Below are positions 12,046-25,900 of a DNA stretch of 64,000 nt, one piece after another. Both the position numbers and the translations under genes were made by a program. Below the pieces are notes generated by a model. The model was not told the DNA's origin and did no database searches. It saw only the letters and a program-made list of their open reading frames with translations. This stretch comes from Apus apus (lineage: Eukaryota; Chordata; Aves; Apodiformes; Apodidae), in assembly GCF_020740795.1 (NCBI RefSeq), contig NC_067286.1, forward strand, positions 35,353,003 through 35,417,002. The letters are read 5' to 3'. Within the stretch, counting starts at the first letter, position 1, and each line of letters starts with the position of its first letter.

Positions 12046-12965
12046 ATGGTGCAGTGTAAATCATACAGAGATAATTTCTGACATACTCAGAATTCTACAT
12101 GAACATTATCTACTTAACATTATGCTATGGCACAATATATGAGTAAACATGTTAGTGTCTGATATGAAAAAAAACACGGCCTACCTGTATGTGCAAGTTA
12201 ATGGGAATACAAAATGAGAGGAGAAAAAAAATTAAGCCTTCCAGTTTAATGCATAAAATATTTCTTCATTCTTTAAGTAGACTGGTTTAAAACAGTAATT
12301 CATCATGAGACTTTACAGAACTAAGAGAATGTTTCATGCTAAGGTATCAGAGAAAACTGACATTCGATGAAACTGTCTTTGAGATGTCTTCCCGTGAACT
12401 TCCCATTAAGATGTTAAACATCATATGTTACAATTTATTCTCTTCTATATAATTGTAATTGGTTAACTGGCGACAATTAGAGTAGCCAAAGACCTAAAAT
12501 GTTCTGGTCACACCATTAAATTCACTTTCTAGTTCCCTGTAATGGTACTGGAAAATACTTTTTTCCCTGCAGGGCAGCAATCTTTCATATTTATTTCCTG
12601 ATGCCCAACATTGGAGACAGAGAACAAGACAGAGAGCCCAAGACAAGGTGGATTTACCCACGTGGTCTAATCTGTCTCAGTGTTTTAGTCTAGCATAAGG
12701 GCTGCAGCTACAAAGGAGTGTAAAGTAATGAATTAAGTGTAAATATTTTAAACTACAGATTAGGAATAAAAGTGTAATTCTGTAACTCAGTCTAAGTGTA
12801 TCTTAGGTGAAATATTTAGGGGAGCAATACGTATAACTGAGATTTTTTTTCTCCTGGATATTCCGAATTTGTTCTTCATTTTCAGAAATGTGATGAAGGC
12901 TGCATGTGAACACATTACTGTTACAGACTGTGTATAAACTACCTCTTTGAATACCTGCTCTGACA

Positions 12966-13379
12966 CGGACCTCTTGGAGCAAGTCCAGAGGAGGGCCACA
13001 AGCATGATCAGAGCGCTGGAGGATCTCTCCTATATGAAGACAGGCTGAGAGAGCTGGAGTTGTTCAGCCTGGAGAAGAGAAGGCTCTGGAGAGAACTTAG
13101 AGTGGCCTACCAGTACTTGAAGGGGCTGCAGGAAAGCTGGAGAGAAACTTTTTACAAGGACATCTACTGATAGTATGAGGGGGAATGGTTTCAAACTGAA
13201 AGAGGGTAGGTTTAGGTCAGACATTAGGAAGAAATTACTTAGTGTGAGGGTGGTGAGACACTGGAACAGATTACCCAGAGAACTTGTGGATGCCCCCTCC
13301 CCAGAAGTGATGGGGCTTGGAGCAACCTGGTCTAGTGGGAGTCCTTTCCAGCCCAAACTATTCTATGATTCTATGAATG
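12966..13379 (+). mobile_element. CR1 LINE 3' end, plus strand
   Basis: The plus strand closely follows the classic chicken-type CR1 3' region. Blocks are GTCCAGAGGAGGGCCACAAG, then the 'gacaggctgagagagctgga' block, then 'gagggtaggtttaggtcagacatta', and a 'tctagtggga' 3'UTR. It ends in 'attctatgattctatga'. Small internal deletions shorten the part before the tail. The start is 5'-truncated. It belongs to a different subfamily from the young copies at 39 and 63 kb. Confidence 0.92.
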
Positions 13380-13488
13380 AGACCCATTCATTACTTACTC
13401 TTTATGTCACCTACTTACCAGCTGTCTCACCTCCAGACGGGTCCTGAAATTCATGATTGCTTCTCAGCATAGTTGTGTGAAGACTTAC

Positions 13489-13558
13489 AGTGAAGATTTT
13501 TTTCAGAGAAGCATGTTTGTGTAAGCATATAAAACTGTCTCTAATTCTGCCAACACCA
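13489..13558 (-). CDS. Candidate internal exon (23 codons plus 1 base)
   Basis: The minus strand has acceptor 'tgcatttttgttcacag' and a perfect GTAAGT donor. Only one frame is open, phase 2 in and phase 0 out. It reads GVGRIRDSFICLHKHASLKK then IFT, after a codon completed from the previous exon. The incoming phase equals the outgoing phase of exon 32596-32841, and the outgoing phase equals that of the candidate at 11.1 kb. Its short length keeps confidence modest. Confidence 0.35.
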
Positions 13559-15766
13559 CTGTGAACAAAAATGCACCTTATATATTTGCTCAGCACACAC
13601 ACATGACTGGTAAAAATGCTTGCCAAGCCTCGAAAGTGGTACATATGATTTACTAATCTTACATTTTATTTTTACACTTCAGTTATTCAACAATAGCAGC
13701 TGGTGGCACTAAAAAGAATTTACATTCCGTAATACTATGTTCTGTGACTGTTAGCAGCTGTCCAAATATCTTCAAAATGGGTGATGGATTAGTGCAACAA
13801 ATTTAACACAAGCTATGTTCACGACAATACTCTGAAGATTTAAGTACACTGATAATTTATAGCACAAATTGAGAGAAGAATAAATTGATATCTTTGTGGA
13901 AATTCTAAATATTTCTGCTGCAAAAAAATAGGTGAACTGACAAGTGAAATAAAATACAGGTCTTTGAGAATATGCTATTTTACCTACCATTCCTCATCAA
14001 TGAGATGTAAATTATTGTCAAATTTGATGACATAATGGCCAAAGTAAAAAGGCTGGGGAATGATAAAAGATAAAGCATGTGAAGGAAGATCATGTACAAG
14101 GAGTACTAGTCTAGTATGGAGACTAATTGCTTGTTTATTGCTTTTGAAGCATTACTTGTTCTACACACATTGATTAAACAGTATAAAGAACAACCACAAC
14201 AAAATCCATGAACTCACTTTTACTGAAGGTAAACTGCTTTATAGTAATTGATTTTCAATTAAATTATTCTGCATTGAGCCTGCAACAAGGGAAGTGTAAT
14301 GAAAATATAATTTGTAACGAGAAATGAAACTATAATTTGTAATGAGAAATCAATATGTGATCAAGCATTTCTAGAAAATGTTATGTAAAACACTGCTATA
14401 AAATTTGTAAACTGTAACCAGAATGTGGAGCATGTTAGAGGGAATACAGTGCAGTGATCAAACAGAACAATAAAACAAACTGACAGGGATTGTCAAAATG
14501 GGAAAAAAAATATTAAGTTTTGGGACTACTTTTCTAAATAAATATATGCAACAAGACCAACCTGAGTATAAAAATGGGTTTATGGTATTTATACCATACA
14601 GTTATGAGCAGTTAAGCATTTGACAGTTTGGAGCCCTATTAAAAATACATAGCATCATATCTCAGAAATTATATAGTACAGTTACCTAAGAGGAAAGGTT
14701 CAGAAGTACAACATATCAGCTAGAACCATGGAATAGTGACACACTACCTTTTCAATCATACACATTATTATCAGAAAACAAGACTAGAAGGAATACTTTT
14801 CCGAAAAGCTGATGTCCAGATAAGACTCACAGGCTAGAGAAAGGAACCTTTGCATGGGAAAGTCAGAGCTGAGATACTGAACGATAGGCCAAAGAGAAAA
14901 GAAGCAAAGCAGATATTAAGCAGTTGCATTCTTTACCTTAGACCTATTTCTGCATCATCTGTGAAATTGTTATCAGATGCCCTATGGAAATAAGCAATTT
15001 GTTATGGTCAAAGGATTATAGTGTCTGTGAGACTGTTAGAACAGGGGGGTTTACAACATCAAGTATGCAATACATTACACCTAGCCGTGGCTTTCTGAAA
15101 GTAGTCTCAACCAATTAGTGAGACACTCATTGAATCCTTTGCTTTCTATAATAATTTTCCACATATGCATAAGAAAAGATGGAGTTGTGTATAGGATGGG
15201 TCCCACCTTGATCCTGTTAAGTGTTCTCTGCAGGCTGAAGGAAACGGTTAGGTGATGATGCTGGGAAGCTAGAGACATGTTTTGAGCCTACATATATTGT
15301 TGGTCTACCTAAACGCAGCAAAGGAATCAAGTCTGTGTCTCTTAAATTCAACACTTAGATGGTATATTAACACCTATTGGAAGCATGGAAAAAAATAGTG
15401 CTGAGAAAACACAGATCAGTCAGTCTCTGCTTCAGCTGTGGGCCCAGATAGCCATATCTAAATTTCGTTTCTGACTGCCAGACCCTTTTAAAAGGCGATC
15501 CTTTCAACATACTAAAAGAAAAAACCCTAAGTGCCCCAAGTCACCTGGAAATGCTAGTTTGTGTCTGATGTAGTTGCCAGGCAACCATCACAGTCTTCCA
15601 GTTACTAAAAATTGTCTGACTGGAGTTGACCTTACTTTTATGCTGTGGTTACCCCTGCAGCCTTCCTCAAAATAACAAAATTCTGTCAATCTGCCAGAAA
15701 CAAAATTCTGTCATTACACTGAAATTTTGCAGCCCATTAGTCCATAATATAAACTACTGCCTTCAG

Positions 15767-15817
15767 ATGTCCCAAAGGGATGAGCTGCTAAAGCAGATAA
15801 ATTTATTTCAGTTAGAA
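15767..15817 (+). CDS. Weak candidate plus-strand microexon (coiled-coil-like)
   Basis: Acceptor 'actactgccttcag' and donor GAA/GTGAGG bound 51 open bases reading MSQRDELLKQINLFQLE. The pattern is heptad-like. No other plus-strand exon supports it, and several such chance candidates are expected in 64 kb, so this may be coincidence. Confidence 0.15.
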
Positions 15818-18800
15818 GTGAGGTTTTTGTTTTTCAACATGTGCATATCTTTCTTTCATTTTTTAAAAAATAAACATTCATATCGATTCTAAGCCTATAG
15901 ACTTTGGGGCCTATTCTGCACTGGAGTCTAAGCCAAAATCTCAATCAGACTGGATAAGCACACAGCCTGTTTTTGAGAACGCAGTATGTAGCCCTTCTGG
16001 CCTTACAAAATGCATGTCAGTGATTACCATGTGTCACTGTCAATATACAGATTAATATCAGTGCAGAACTGACAGTCAAGAAATTTCCTGTCAATTAAGT
16101 CACATTTGCTTTAAATTAATTTAGCATTTATTGCTTATATTGCAAAAAAGACATGAAAAAGAAACTGTTTTACAAAAGTAGGCAGATATTATTCCTATCT
16201 TGCATCAGGAGAGTTAAAAAGAGAGATGTTAAAGGTGCCTAAAGACAAAATACTCAACCTAAATTCCACTGGTACTTCACACTTCTAATTCAACAACATC
16301 TGGAATTCCTAGAGGAATCCATTCAGACAGAAACTGAATATTAATCAGGGAACTATGAGGGTGATCTTTAGCTCACCAAACTTTACCTAGCTTAAGAGGA
16401 TGAGTCTGTTTCAAGCTACAATCTCTCTACAGACAATAAAAAGTGCTCCCAAGGAGGTTAGTCCCATTTGAATGGTCCACTTATGTCTAGGTTGACAAGA
16501 GATAGATGCAATCCACATGAGTAACTTAAAACAGATGCCCAACTTTTAGACAGCTGAGGTTCAGTGAGACTAACTACTCAGATATAGGTAATAAATTGAA
16601 AGTACTATGCAGGTGGACTTTAAGGTCACATTGCAATGAAGTGCAACAAAGATAGAACTACCCTTGTCTCAGATTATCTAGCTCTGCAGTTTATACACTG
16701 AACACTACCCTTTCTGTGGATGCTTTTAATGTGTTGGAGATATTTTTTCCTAGCACTTTAAAAAAGATATTTTTTAGAGCAACTGACTCACTACTTCCTT
16801 CCATTTATATTCTGCAAGCTCAACATCTTATCCTGGAAAGTAACGCAATTGTGCTATAACAATATTGCTTGTATTTAACCTACTTAAAAATAAACAAATT
16901 AGCACAAGTAAAAGTATAGTATAACAATGTTAAGTATAAGAAGTTATAAGAACCTCCAACAAAGAACAAAGGACATATAAGCATAATTTTCTTCTATTTT
17001 TCAGCCTATTTGGGCTTAATAGGGCTAATATTTATACTGAATGTAATGTAACTTCACATTTCTCTTCCACCATATTGATGTTCACACTACTGCCAGTGAC
17101 ATTCGTAACAAATTCAGTGATGTATAATCCTAACTTTATTCATTCACCCACTGTTAAAAATTAATGTGAAATAGTATATTGACATTGATTTTTATATGCT
17201 TAATTAAAAAATGCTGCTGCATATGTCTTCTTTCTATATCAAACAGAAGTGCTTCCTGTTGAAGTTTTCGGGTAATCAAGATTATAATAATAGCATTACA
17301 GTCTGCAGATATAAAATGCTGATAAATGTGGTACCTTAATAAGAAGATATGTAATAGTTCAACTCCATTATTCTTGAGCCTTAAGCTGAGGCCTCACTGG
17401 GCAATGACGTCCAAGGTACTGTAGAAAAAGGAGCTTCACAAAAGCTTTAAGTCTGAGCAGTTGCCTAAAAGAGACACTGACTGGTCTTCATACTTGTTTG
17501 CATTGCTATGCTGATTCATTCCTTAATACCAGTATAATAGTTTATGGAGCTGCATAGTGAATGTACAGAGCAATAAGTATTTATTTATGTTTTGTGTTCC
17601 ATTAGTTTTTGACCTAGATCAGTTCCCCCACCCCAGTTTTTTAGTCATAATCTTACCAATGTTGCACAGGGGACAAGGGTGTGGAAGGGAGATAAAATGG
17701 GATGGGGAGGCACAGAAACAGGAGTGACCAGCTGGGTCCACACCCTTGTTTGACTGTGCTGATTCATGAGGATTTAATGTTTGTGAAAAGATCATCTCAA
17801 CCACCTGAACAGTGGAACTGTAAAATGGTTAATATGGATATGTTGGTTAATTTTCTTCAAGCTAACTAACTTTTAAATAGTCTAACAATAATCCGGTAAA
17901 AACAATATGATCAATGAGTAAACAAACTTACATATATGTTTAAGATTAGCTGGTTTAGACCAGACCTGCATAATTTTAGGATATCACATCACATAGATAT
18001 TTTATTTGAATGGCACCTGCTGTTTTTAATATCTGAGTGCTTCAATGAAGATATCAGCAGAGCAAGCAATGATGCATCTAGTGAGCCTGTGCACTCAAAG
18101 ACGAATGGTATCTGGAAGTAGGATAACAGAATAATGTAAGCAGATATGCTGGAGGATATCATGTCAGTGGCTGGAAGTTATTTGGATAGCAAATGCTGCA
18201 AGTTTTATGAATGGCTGTCAGGAGCCAATCACATAAAATAAACCCTACATAAGCCATATAGAAGCATTGGAATAGACTTGTAAAATATTATGTGATCACT
18301 CCTTTAGGATCAGATGGCAGATCTAGGTCTAGATCTGAATCTAGGTAGGATTGATCTTTGTGGAGCAATACAGAAACTCCCTGAACTAATTTCTAACCTT
18401 AGAAGAGTATATATTTCAGAGATAAAAATAAGTACATTCATTAATAAAATTATAGAGAAGCCATCTTGTAATGTCATTCCAGTAGCTAGTTATTCACATA
18501 TCTAAAAATGCAAAAAAACCTAATGTGAAATTATCTGTCTTCAGCTTCCAGTTTCTGGATCCTTTCACAATTTTTTAGACTAGTCTGGAACTCATTCTGT
18601 ATCATTCAGCTGTGGATGGTAGAGAAGACTATGCTCCACTCATCCCCCTAAATTTCTTGGAGTTAGTACAAACAGAAATTTCCTAGAACATTTTCCTTCT
18701 ATAAATGGTTTTCTATTGTTTTATCATAGTTACAATAAAGGCCAGAATTAGGCATCAGGAAAGTAGGTATGACACACATCTCATGTCAGCCAAAAGCTTC

Positions 18801-21351
18801 CAGGATGAACAGTTGTGGGTTTGGCTGCTACTTTGTGTGTGCAGGAAGAAACAAGAGACAAATTACTTGAATAATCAGACTTCCCAAAGAGTCCAAATAT
18901 CCACTTTTCATCCAGAACCTCTGTCCTAAACACCACAGAAATTTGCCTAACAGCAAAAATTTCAATGGCTGCAGATGCCAAAATATTTTCCTAAAATATT
19001 AACACTAATAAAAGGCATTTCATCAAAGAACTATAAAACATTTTACTAGCAATCACAGCCGATTTACAGACATACAGGAACTAAGCAGTCACTTGCCTTA
19101 AGTCAAAGTACTATTCAGAAACAGATCTGGAAATAGAAACGGACCTTCTCTTTGAGTGTTCATCAGAGAATGCATCAAGTGTGTTCTATGGTATACTGTC
19201 TCTATGTAAAGAATAAATGATGTTTTTAAAAGTCGATCTGTCATTTAAGTATTAAAATCATTATTTGGTATGAGCTCACACACTTTGAACTACTTGGTTA
19301 CTTGAATCTTATTTTAGTTCAGTTTTCTTAATGTCTGAAGTTATTTGGTCAAGTGTGATTGCATCACCAGACCCTTAGCATCAATAAACCAAATAGGTCT
19401 GACACTAGTGAATGAATAAATACATACTTGCGGACATCCGCTGTCCTAATTTCATGCAGCTGAAATTGCAGATTGGCTCAACAGCTGTTTGTGTGCACCA
19501 TCAGTGCCCTCTGCAGGATTATAATGTAGTTGTGATGCACAGTATCATAATACAAGTACAGAAGAGAAGAGAGGCGAAGGTCTCATCGTTAAGGAACCAA
19601 AGTCTGAGAAGCATATGCAATATAGTAAGACAGTAAGCAGAAGTGTCTATTCGATTTCCAAAACTTTAAAATCAATAATGTGGTGCAATATGATTGCAGT
19701 TTGATTTTTAATGAAGATCTTCACTCATGCAAGCTGCTACACTGACAGTAGCTATCAAAATAACTGTAAATTATTAGGCAGATTCTGCATTATGACAGTT
19801 ATATGACATTGCTAGGAATGTGTGTACATGACTAAAGTGATTTGGCATCCACTAATGCCCTTCCAAGGTTCAGGTTCATCCAGACTATAACCTTTCTGGA
19901 CTTCGTGACCATACTACTCTTGCTCTCTGTTTTGTGCAGCCTGTCATCATCTCAGCTATTGATTTAATTTACTCCGCTAGTTTTATCCTGCTTAACCACA
20001 GTCATCCTAATCCTGCTTACTCTCACATATCTTTTTCCCATTGCTAATAGTTTTGCTGAATTCATGTACTGAATATTTGTGCCACTGTTTGTTTTTCACC
20101 AAAATCCTTAAACTGCTACTCAAACATTTATAATAGCAGCAGTAGAAAGCACTCAATGACAGAACCGATGAATTCTAGACTTATTCCCATGATACTGATG
20201 AAAAGAGGAAGCATATCTGCTCTTTCACCAACTCACGCTGCTTGTCTGCTGAGCTACTCATTGCTTGTGTCAGATTCTTCTTCCTCTCCAGCAACTTGTC
20301 CCAACCAAGGCTGGGAATGGGGGAATACATAAAACTATTATGCCTGTCCCATAGAACTAGATCAGAGTTTGTAGGCTTTTATGTTTTAAAGTTTTCTTCA
20401 CACACCTGTGACAAATGTTTTGCTGATGTGTCTCATTGGTAATAACTGAGGAGAAATCTCTGACAGAACTATTTATATTGGATAAGAAAGCTACAAGAGA
20501 AGTGAAAATTTCAGATTGGAGAAAGCTGTGCTGTGTATAAGAGATATACATCAGTGATGTGGGAAAGGATGTTGGTGTTCTGCATTGGAAAGGGTGAATA
20601 AGGGGAGTTCAAAACGAGGTAGCTCGCTTGTCAAGACCATTTGCATAGTGTTAAATAATTAGGGATATTATGAGGTCTTGGACTTCAAAACAATCTGCTT
20701 ACTATTATTTCATTTTTAGCTAAGCCACCAAAATGCACAAATACTTTAGCACCATTCCATTTAAAGAAGTACAGAGTAAACATGTAGTAATCTGGGAAGT
20801 AGTAATTTTAAAGTGCTTTCAGTTTCTAAGATCATTTAGAAGTAAACAGAGATGATTTCTGGTCTAGCTAATTGTGTGATAAAGATTAGGAATCAAATTC
20901 ACATACAGATAGATATTTCACAAATTATCCAGAAAAATCCAGGAGTTGCAGGACTTTATATGATAGTAAAAATCCATATTTTTGTTGTTAGCTGATGGAA
21001 AACACGTAAGGCTGGATGTAGAAGAGGCAGCTCACAGAGAGGAAGTAACAAGTGTGAAGAAGGCAGCCTGAAGATGTACTTTCCTGACTCTTTAGATTTT
21101 CTAATGAAGCTCAGTAAGATGCCATGCAGCAAGGGCTTTCAAGTGGCCAAAGTCTGCTAAGGCATTTTTAACACTTGATATAAACAAGGCTACATTATGC
21201 CTCAGGAGTAAGCAACATTTCTGGAACAGTATCAGGGTAATCAAAATAATGCATTTGTCCTAAAAAGAGCTGGCACATTGTTGCCAGCAGTATGAAAAAT
21301 TGTGAAATATGCTTGGATTCTCTGGACAAAAAGAACAAAACAACAACAAAA

Positions 21352-21393
21352 AAACCAAAACAAACACACACACAAACACACACACACACAAAA
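21352..21393. repeat. (CA)n-rich microsatellite
   Basis: Imperfect CA/CAAA repeats followed by an A-run, about 40 bases. Confidence 0.75.
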
Positions 21394-22095
21394 AAAAGAC
21401 TGGAAGTTTCAAGTGGACTTTCACTTACTGGATTCATAGTTTTTTCAATTTAATAAATATTTTTATCATCTTTATAAACTCTGGTCAAGTTAAAATCAGT
21501 TCCGCTTAATTTTATGCCTCTTCTTAGGGATGACTTTCTAAAAAGGCAATGAGTTGCAAAAAAGTGCACTTTGTGAGACCACAAATAGAAAGCCCTGGGA
21601 AAATGGTGAATGTTACACTTTCTAGCCAAGAAGAGCTGCCTCAAGTCTTGCTTATAGGGTGCTGGTCTTGGACTTTGGCCTAATACAAAGGTACCAGTGA
21701 GCATATTAAGCTACAGTGTGTTTTAAAGCTAGTCAGAAAATCAACTTTCAGTTCCTACATGCAAAAAAAAACCCACCAGGAATTCTCCAGGCCACCTAAA
21801 AACGACTTTTAAAAAGTTTGATTTCTAAAAATATTTTTGGTTTGCCAAAATTAAAATAAGCCAGCTCCAGGGGCTTTCTTCTTCACGTTACTCATCAGGC
21901 TTGATTTACAGATCCTGTTTCATGCATGGAGTCTGAATGCAAACAGGTAGCCAATACCTGTTTTCATGCACAGTAGCATCAGAAGCTGCAGTGAGGAAAG
22001 GTCTGGCCAAAATGCAAGCATTTCTCTGGAGACTTTTCTGCTCATCTGAAGTAATGTCTCTGATCAAACCGGAGGGATCTGAATAGATTTTGCTG

Positions 22096-22919
22096 AACAT
22101 GAGTCAGCAGTGCGCTCTTGTGGTGATGGGGCTGTGTGCTAGGCACGCAGGTGGACCACAGCCCGCAAGTCCTAGTAAAGTGGCTTCTGCTAGCTATTTG
22201 CTTGGTATCCAGGAGGCCACTTCTGGTGTACTCAGTCCAGGCTGAGACCTCAGAACAAAGACATGCGGGCAAAGCAAAGAAAGACTTCTTGAGGGCCACC
22301 GAGGTGATAAGAGAGGCTATAACACATGCTCTTTGACAAGGAGCTGAAGAAATTGGATTTCTTGAGCTTCAAGGAAAAGGCTGAGGGGACCAGATGCAGT
22401 CTTCCTAAGTCTGCTAATGGAGGGTTGTGGAGATTCTGTTACTAAAACCAAATTTTTTTGGGGGGGTTATTAGGAAAAGAATTGGTGTTTCCTTTCTGTG
22501 TTTCCCCAAATTTTGAAAGTACAAACAAATACAAACATTCTGCATATATGTAATAGGCCGTTGCTTTCTTCATACTCTTAGGACTCACTAAGCAGCATTG
22601 CTAATGAATCCACAGCAGTAAGGCATTAAAGGGTGAGTATACTTTCTAATGGATTGGCCTGTTCAGCTCACATCCATGCTCAGATAAGATGCAATGGGAC
22701 AGATGGTTAAACTGAAATACTTTTTTTGGAAAGGAGAGTTTTCAAAATGTATTTGCATCAGTAGTCACCTCAAGGTTTCAGGAGTATGACCAATGCTGCG
22801 CTGCCATTACTGATAGAACAGGAGTTAAGGAAAAGGAATAACCCTGTCTAAAGATTTAAATGGTGGTTGGACTCGGTGATCCCAAGGGTCTTTTCCAACC
22901 TGAATGGCTCTATGATTCA
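22096..22919 (+). mobile_element. Old CR1 LINE, plus strand, interrupted
   Basis: The segment 22096-22405 is a diverged plus-strand CR1. It starts with 'catgagtcagcagtgcgctcttgtgg' (MSQQCALV in the intact copies) and includes a GGCCACTTCTGG-like block and 'gaaaaggctgagggga'. The CR1 3' end reappears at about 22857-22919 ('tggttggactcggtgatccc' to 'ctctatgattcatg'). The roughly 450 bases between contain sequence I cannot match to CR1, so either an insertion or strong decay separates the parts. Confidence 0.7.
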
Positions 22920-25900
22920 TGTGCAGATCCTATCTTCATCTTAGAAGGTGCCAATGAGCTGTGGACAATCTGTAGTGCCATGAACAAGTGTAACCCTTTT
23001 CTTTAAATGTAATAATGAACAATGAACTGAGTTCAAAGTGATTGATCTGGAAATAACATACATGACAACTTAATACAACTCCTTACCTTGTAATATGATT
23101 GCTGCATAAAGTGAGTACATATTGGGTCACTCAAATGCCATAGCTCTTCTGTACTTTCCACAATCGTCTATGAGGCCAGTAAAAAAGCCCCACTAGACTT
23201 ATATTTTTTTAAAAGCACTGCCTACACAACTCATAGAATAGTTCATCTTACTCCAGTTGAAAACCCAAAAGGATATGTCCCCAGGAGACACTGGACACAG
23301 TCTAGTGCTGGGCAGGAGCCAATACTGGGTGACTTGATCTGCAAAACTTGATTGTTGACAATCCATAAAAACTCTGCAGTAATAATATACAGGAAGCAAA
23401 CTTTAAAACTTATTCCTTTTTCAAAATATATTACCATATTAGAGAATTAGCTCTGAAAAAAGTTATGATAAAAATAGAAAGTAATTGATCTTATATGCTA
23501 AATTGAAATGGCATAGTTGTAACAATCCCTCTCTGCAGTGTATACGCTCACTCAACGTACAGAAGAAAGAGCAGTTCAGTGTGAGGTAGCAGAAAGTAAT
23601 GGCAGGATGGAGAGGATGGAAAATAATATCCAAAGCTATCCTTGCCATTTCATGAAGCAGTATTATGTCTTGTTTTGTTTGTTTTCCCCCAGAACTTTGT
23701 TTACTGAGGCGTAGCAATACATGTAGCACCATCTAGTGGCTTCATAAAAATTTACTCAGATTTTGGGACCATCTCTAACTACATGCAATGACATTGTTTT
23801 TTAGGGACATCTAATAAGTTAGGCATAGAATTCTTGATTAGTGAAACTTTGATTTTTTTTTAGTCTCTTAGAGCTAAAGAGAAGAGACTTCTCCCATCAA
23901 GCAGAAATAGTGGAATTTATCAGCATGAGCTGGATCAAATACAAGGAGAAGAATTTTTTGAGCAAAAAACTTCTGTAAGACTAGAAAAATTACTTTTTCA
24001 CCATAGCTGTCATGTTCTGTTTGCTTTCCTGTACAAATGCAATGTTAATTGAATTATATGTGACATCAAGACTTTTTGTGGCAGGTGAATTTTTGTTTTT
24101 GTTATCACTTTACCTTTACAAAGCAACGTTTTATGCTGTGTTTTCTGTGAAAAAAAAAAATACTTTGTTACCAATAAAATAAATTTACATCCCTTAACTC
24201 ATAAAATATTACATTTTCCCATCTACTGTAAACAGGAATTAATGGTACTGTTAACAGAAGAGCTAGCTGTCTTTACGCGGGTATAAACTAGTATACAAAT
24301 GAAAGACGCTACCTTTATCTTGCATGTGCCAGTCTTAGGCTAACACTAATGTTCTAACTTTGCACATGTGTCTTGGCGGGAGCATTAATTCTAGTTCTAG
24401 CTCATTGTCCAGTCATTCATTTGAGGTCTTATGGTCTGATACTTCCCCTTACTTAGAATGAGGTAGCTTCTGTATGTCCCTGGTCTCAGAAGATGGCTAC
24501 TCTATAATAAGTAAGAGCTTGAGCATCTGGAGGGCAAGAACTTGTTATACGAGAGCGTACTGTTGGCTTCCCTATGCATGAGCAGTATCAGCTTTATGGA
24601 CCATCAATAAATGCAGAAGTGACCTCTAGAATTGCAGCAGAAAGTTAGACAGGTGTAGGTTGCAGATGGCTCATATACACTGGAAAGAGAAGAAACTGAC
24701 TTCTCACAGCTGACACCATGTTCAGTGAGGATATAATACCAAAGAGTTAAGCCTCCTTGGAAGGGCTGCACCCTGCCTATGTATGCATTTGTATTTCACT
24801 CAGCTTTACCAAGGGGTGGAAGCTTACTTAATACAAGAGGAGTCAAACAGAGAAAAAGGTTTGCCTAGGCAGATGCACATCCCAGCTGAGTTAAAGCTTT
24901 TTTTTCCTTTTTCTTCTGATATATGCCAGGCAGATGGCTTTCAGTGACCTCTTTCACTTTGAAAGGGAAGGGTATGTGAGAACTTGATGCTTGTGCAGTT
25001 AGCATCAGTCTCATGCAGGAAGCTGTAATTATCTGAGAGCCAAGGCTGTCTCCTAGCTGTAACCACTATTACCTGTGTCCAGACATGAATTTTTCCAGGC
25101 CAGATTCTGAAAGGAAGACCCAAATAACATACTGTAGATAGAGCAGTTTTTTAGCACAGAAGAAAAAGAATGAGAAATGTCATTGATATTATGTTTCTAA
25201 GACACATCTTAAAATGTTTTGAGAATGCGCAAGGTATATCAGTTATTTAGAGGCAGTTCTAACAAGTTTCTAGATTAAAAAAGGAGAAGAAAAAAATTAA
25301 AATCTGTATTTAGGAGTTTGTTCCTGTTTTTATTAACAAGGAACAGTAGTTATAACATAGTTACACAAAGCATATTTTCAGAGATTATCTGCTGTCTAAT
25401 TAATATTCATAACTCTGTCAAATCACTTTAGTTTTCAAATGTAGGCTACATAGGCAGATGGATTATGCTTATAAAAAAGTAGCTTTCCTCCTTAAGACTT
25501 ATGAACATAAATGTTTAAAATTGTTCACTATAACACTAGGAGTCTAAAATTCCTACTTTCTCACAAATACTGATTTTACAGGTATTTATTTTTAGTTACC
25601 TCTAAGTATGTTATACTTCTTTCTTTTGTAATGTGGTATACCAAATTCTTAATTATTTCAATGCTTCACAGAAATACCAGGACAGCAGGTATATTAAAAA
25701 TCTAACAATAAGAGGGAGCTAAACAGGACTATCAAAAAAACAGCAGGAAACAGAAATGATTTCTCAGCTCACACCAAATATTTTAATTAACCAATGAAGA
25801 AATATAATATGAATAAGCTAACTGATGTCTTGAGAAAACACTTCTGAGAAAGAAGTCTTACAAAATATATCTCATCTTTTCCAAATGTATTTTCATCTAA

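Larger units (their letters stand above)
11180..12965. other. Intron-like sequence with T/G-rich simple repeats
   Basis: Contains a (TTTG)n run near 11719-11746 and a T/G-rich low-complexity stretch near 11950-12045. No gene recognised. Confidence 0.55.
13559..22095. other. Long intron-like block without repeats
   Basis: About 8.5 kb of AT-rich sequence with no CR1 or other family I can recognise and no compelling minus-strand exon. One plus-strand coiled-coil-like microexon candidate (15.8 kb) is listed separately. A CA-rich tract lies near 21.36 kb. Confidence 0.55.

Noticed and set aside
13772..13990. Strong minus-strand acceptor 'cagttcacctatttttttgcag' followed by open frames.
   Set aside because: There is no good donor, and the only frame that would fit the phase chain hits a stop at once.
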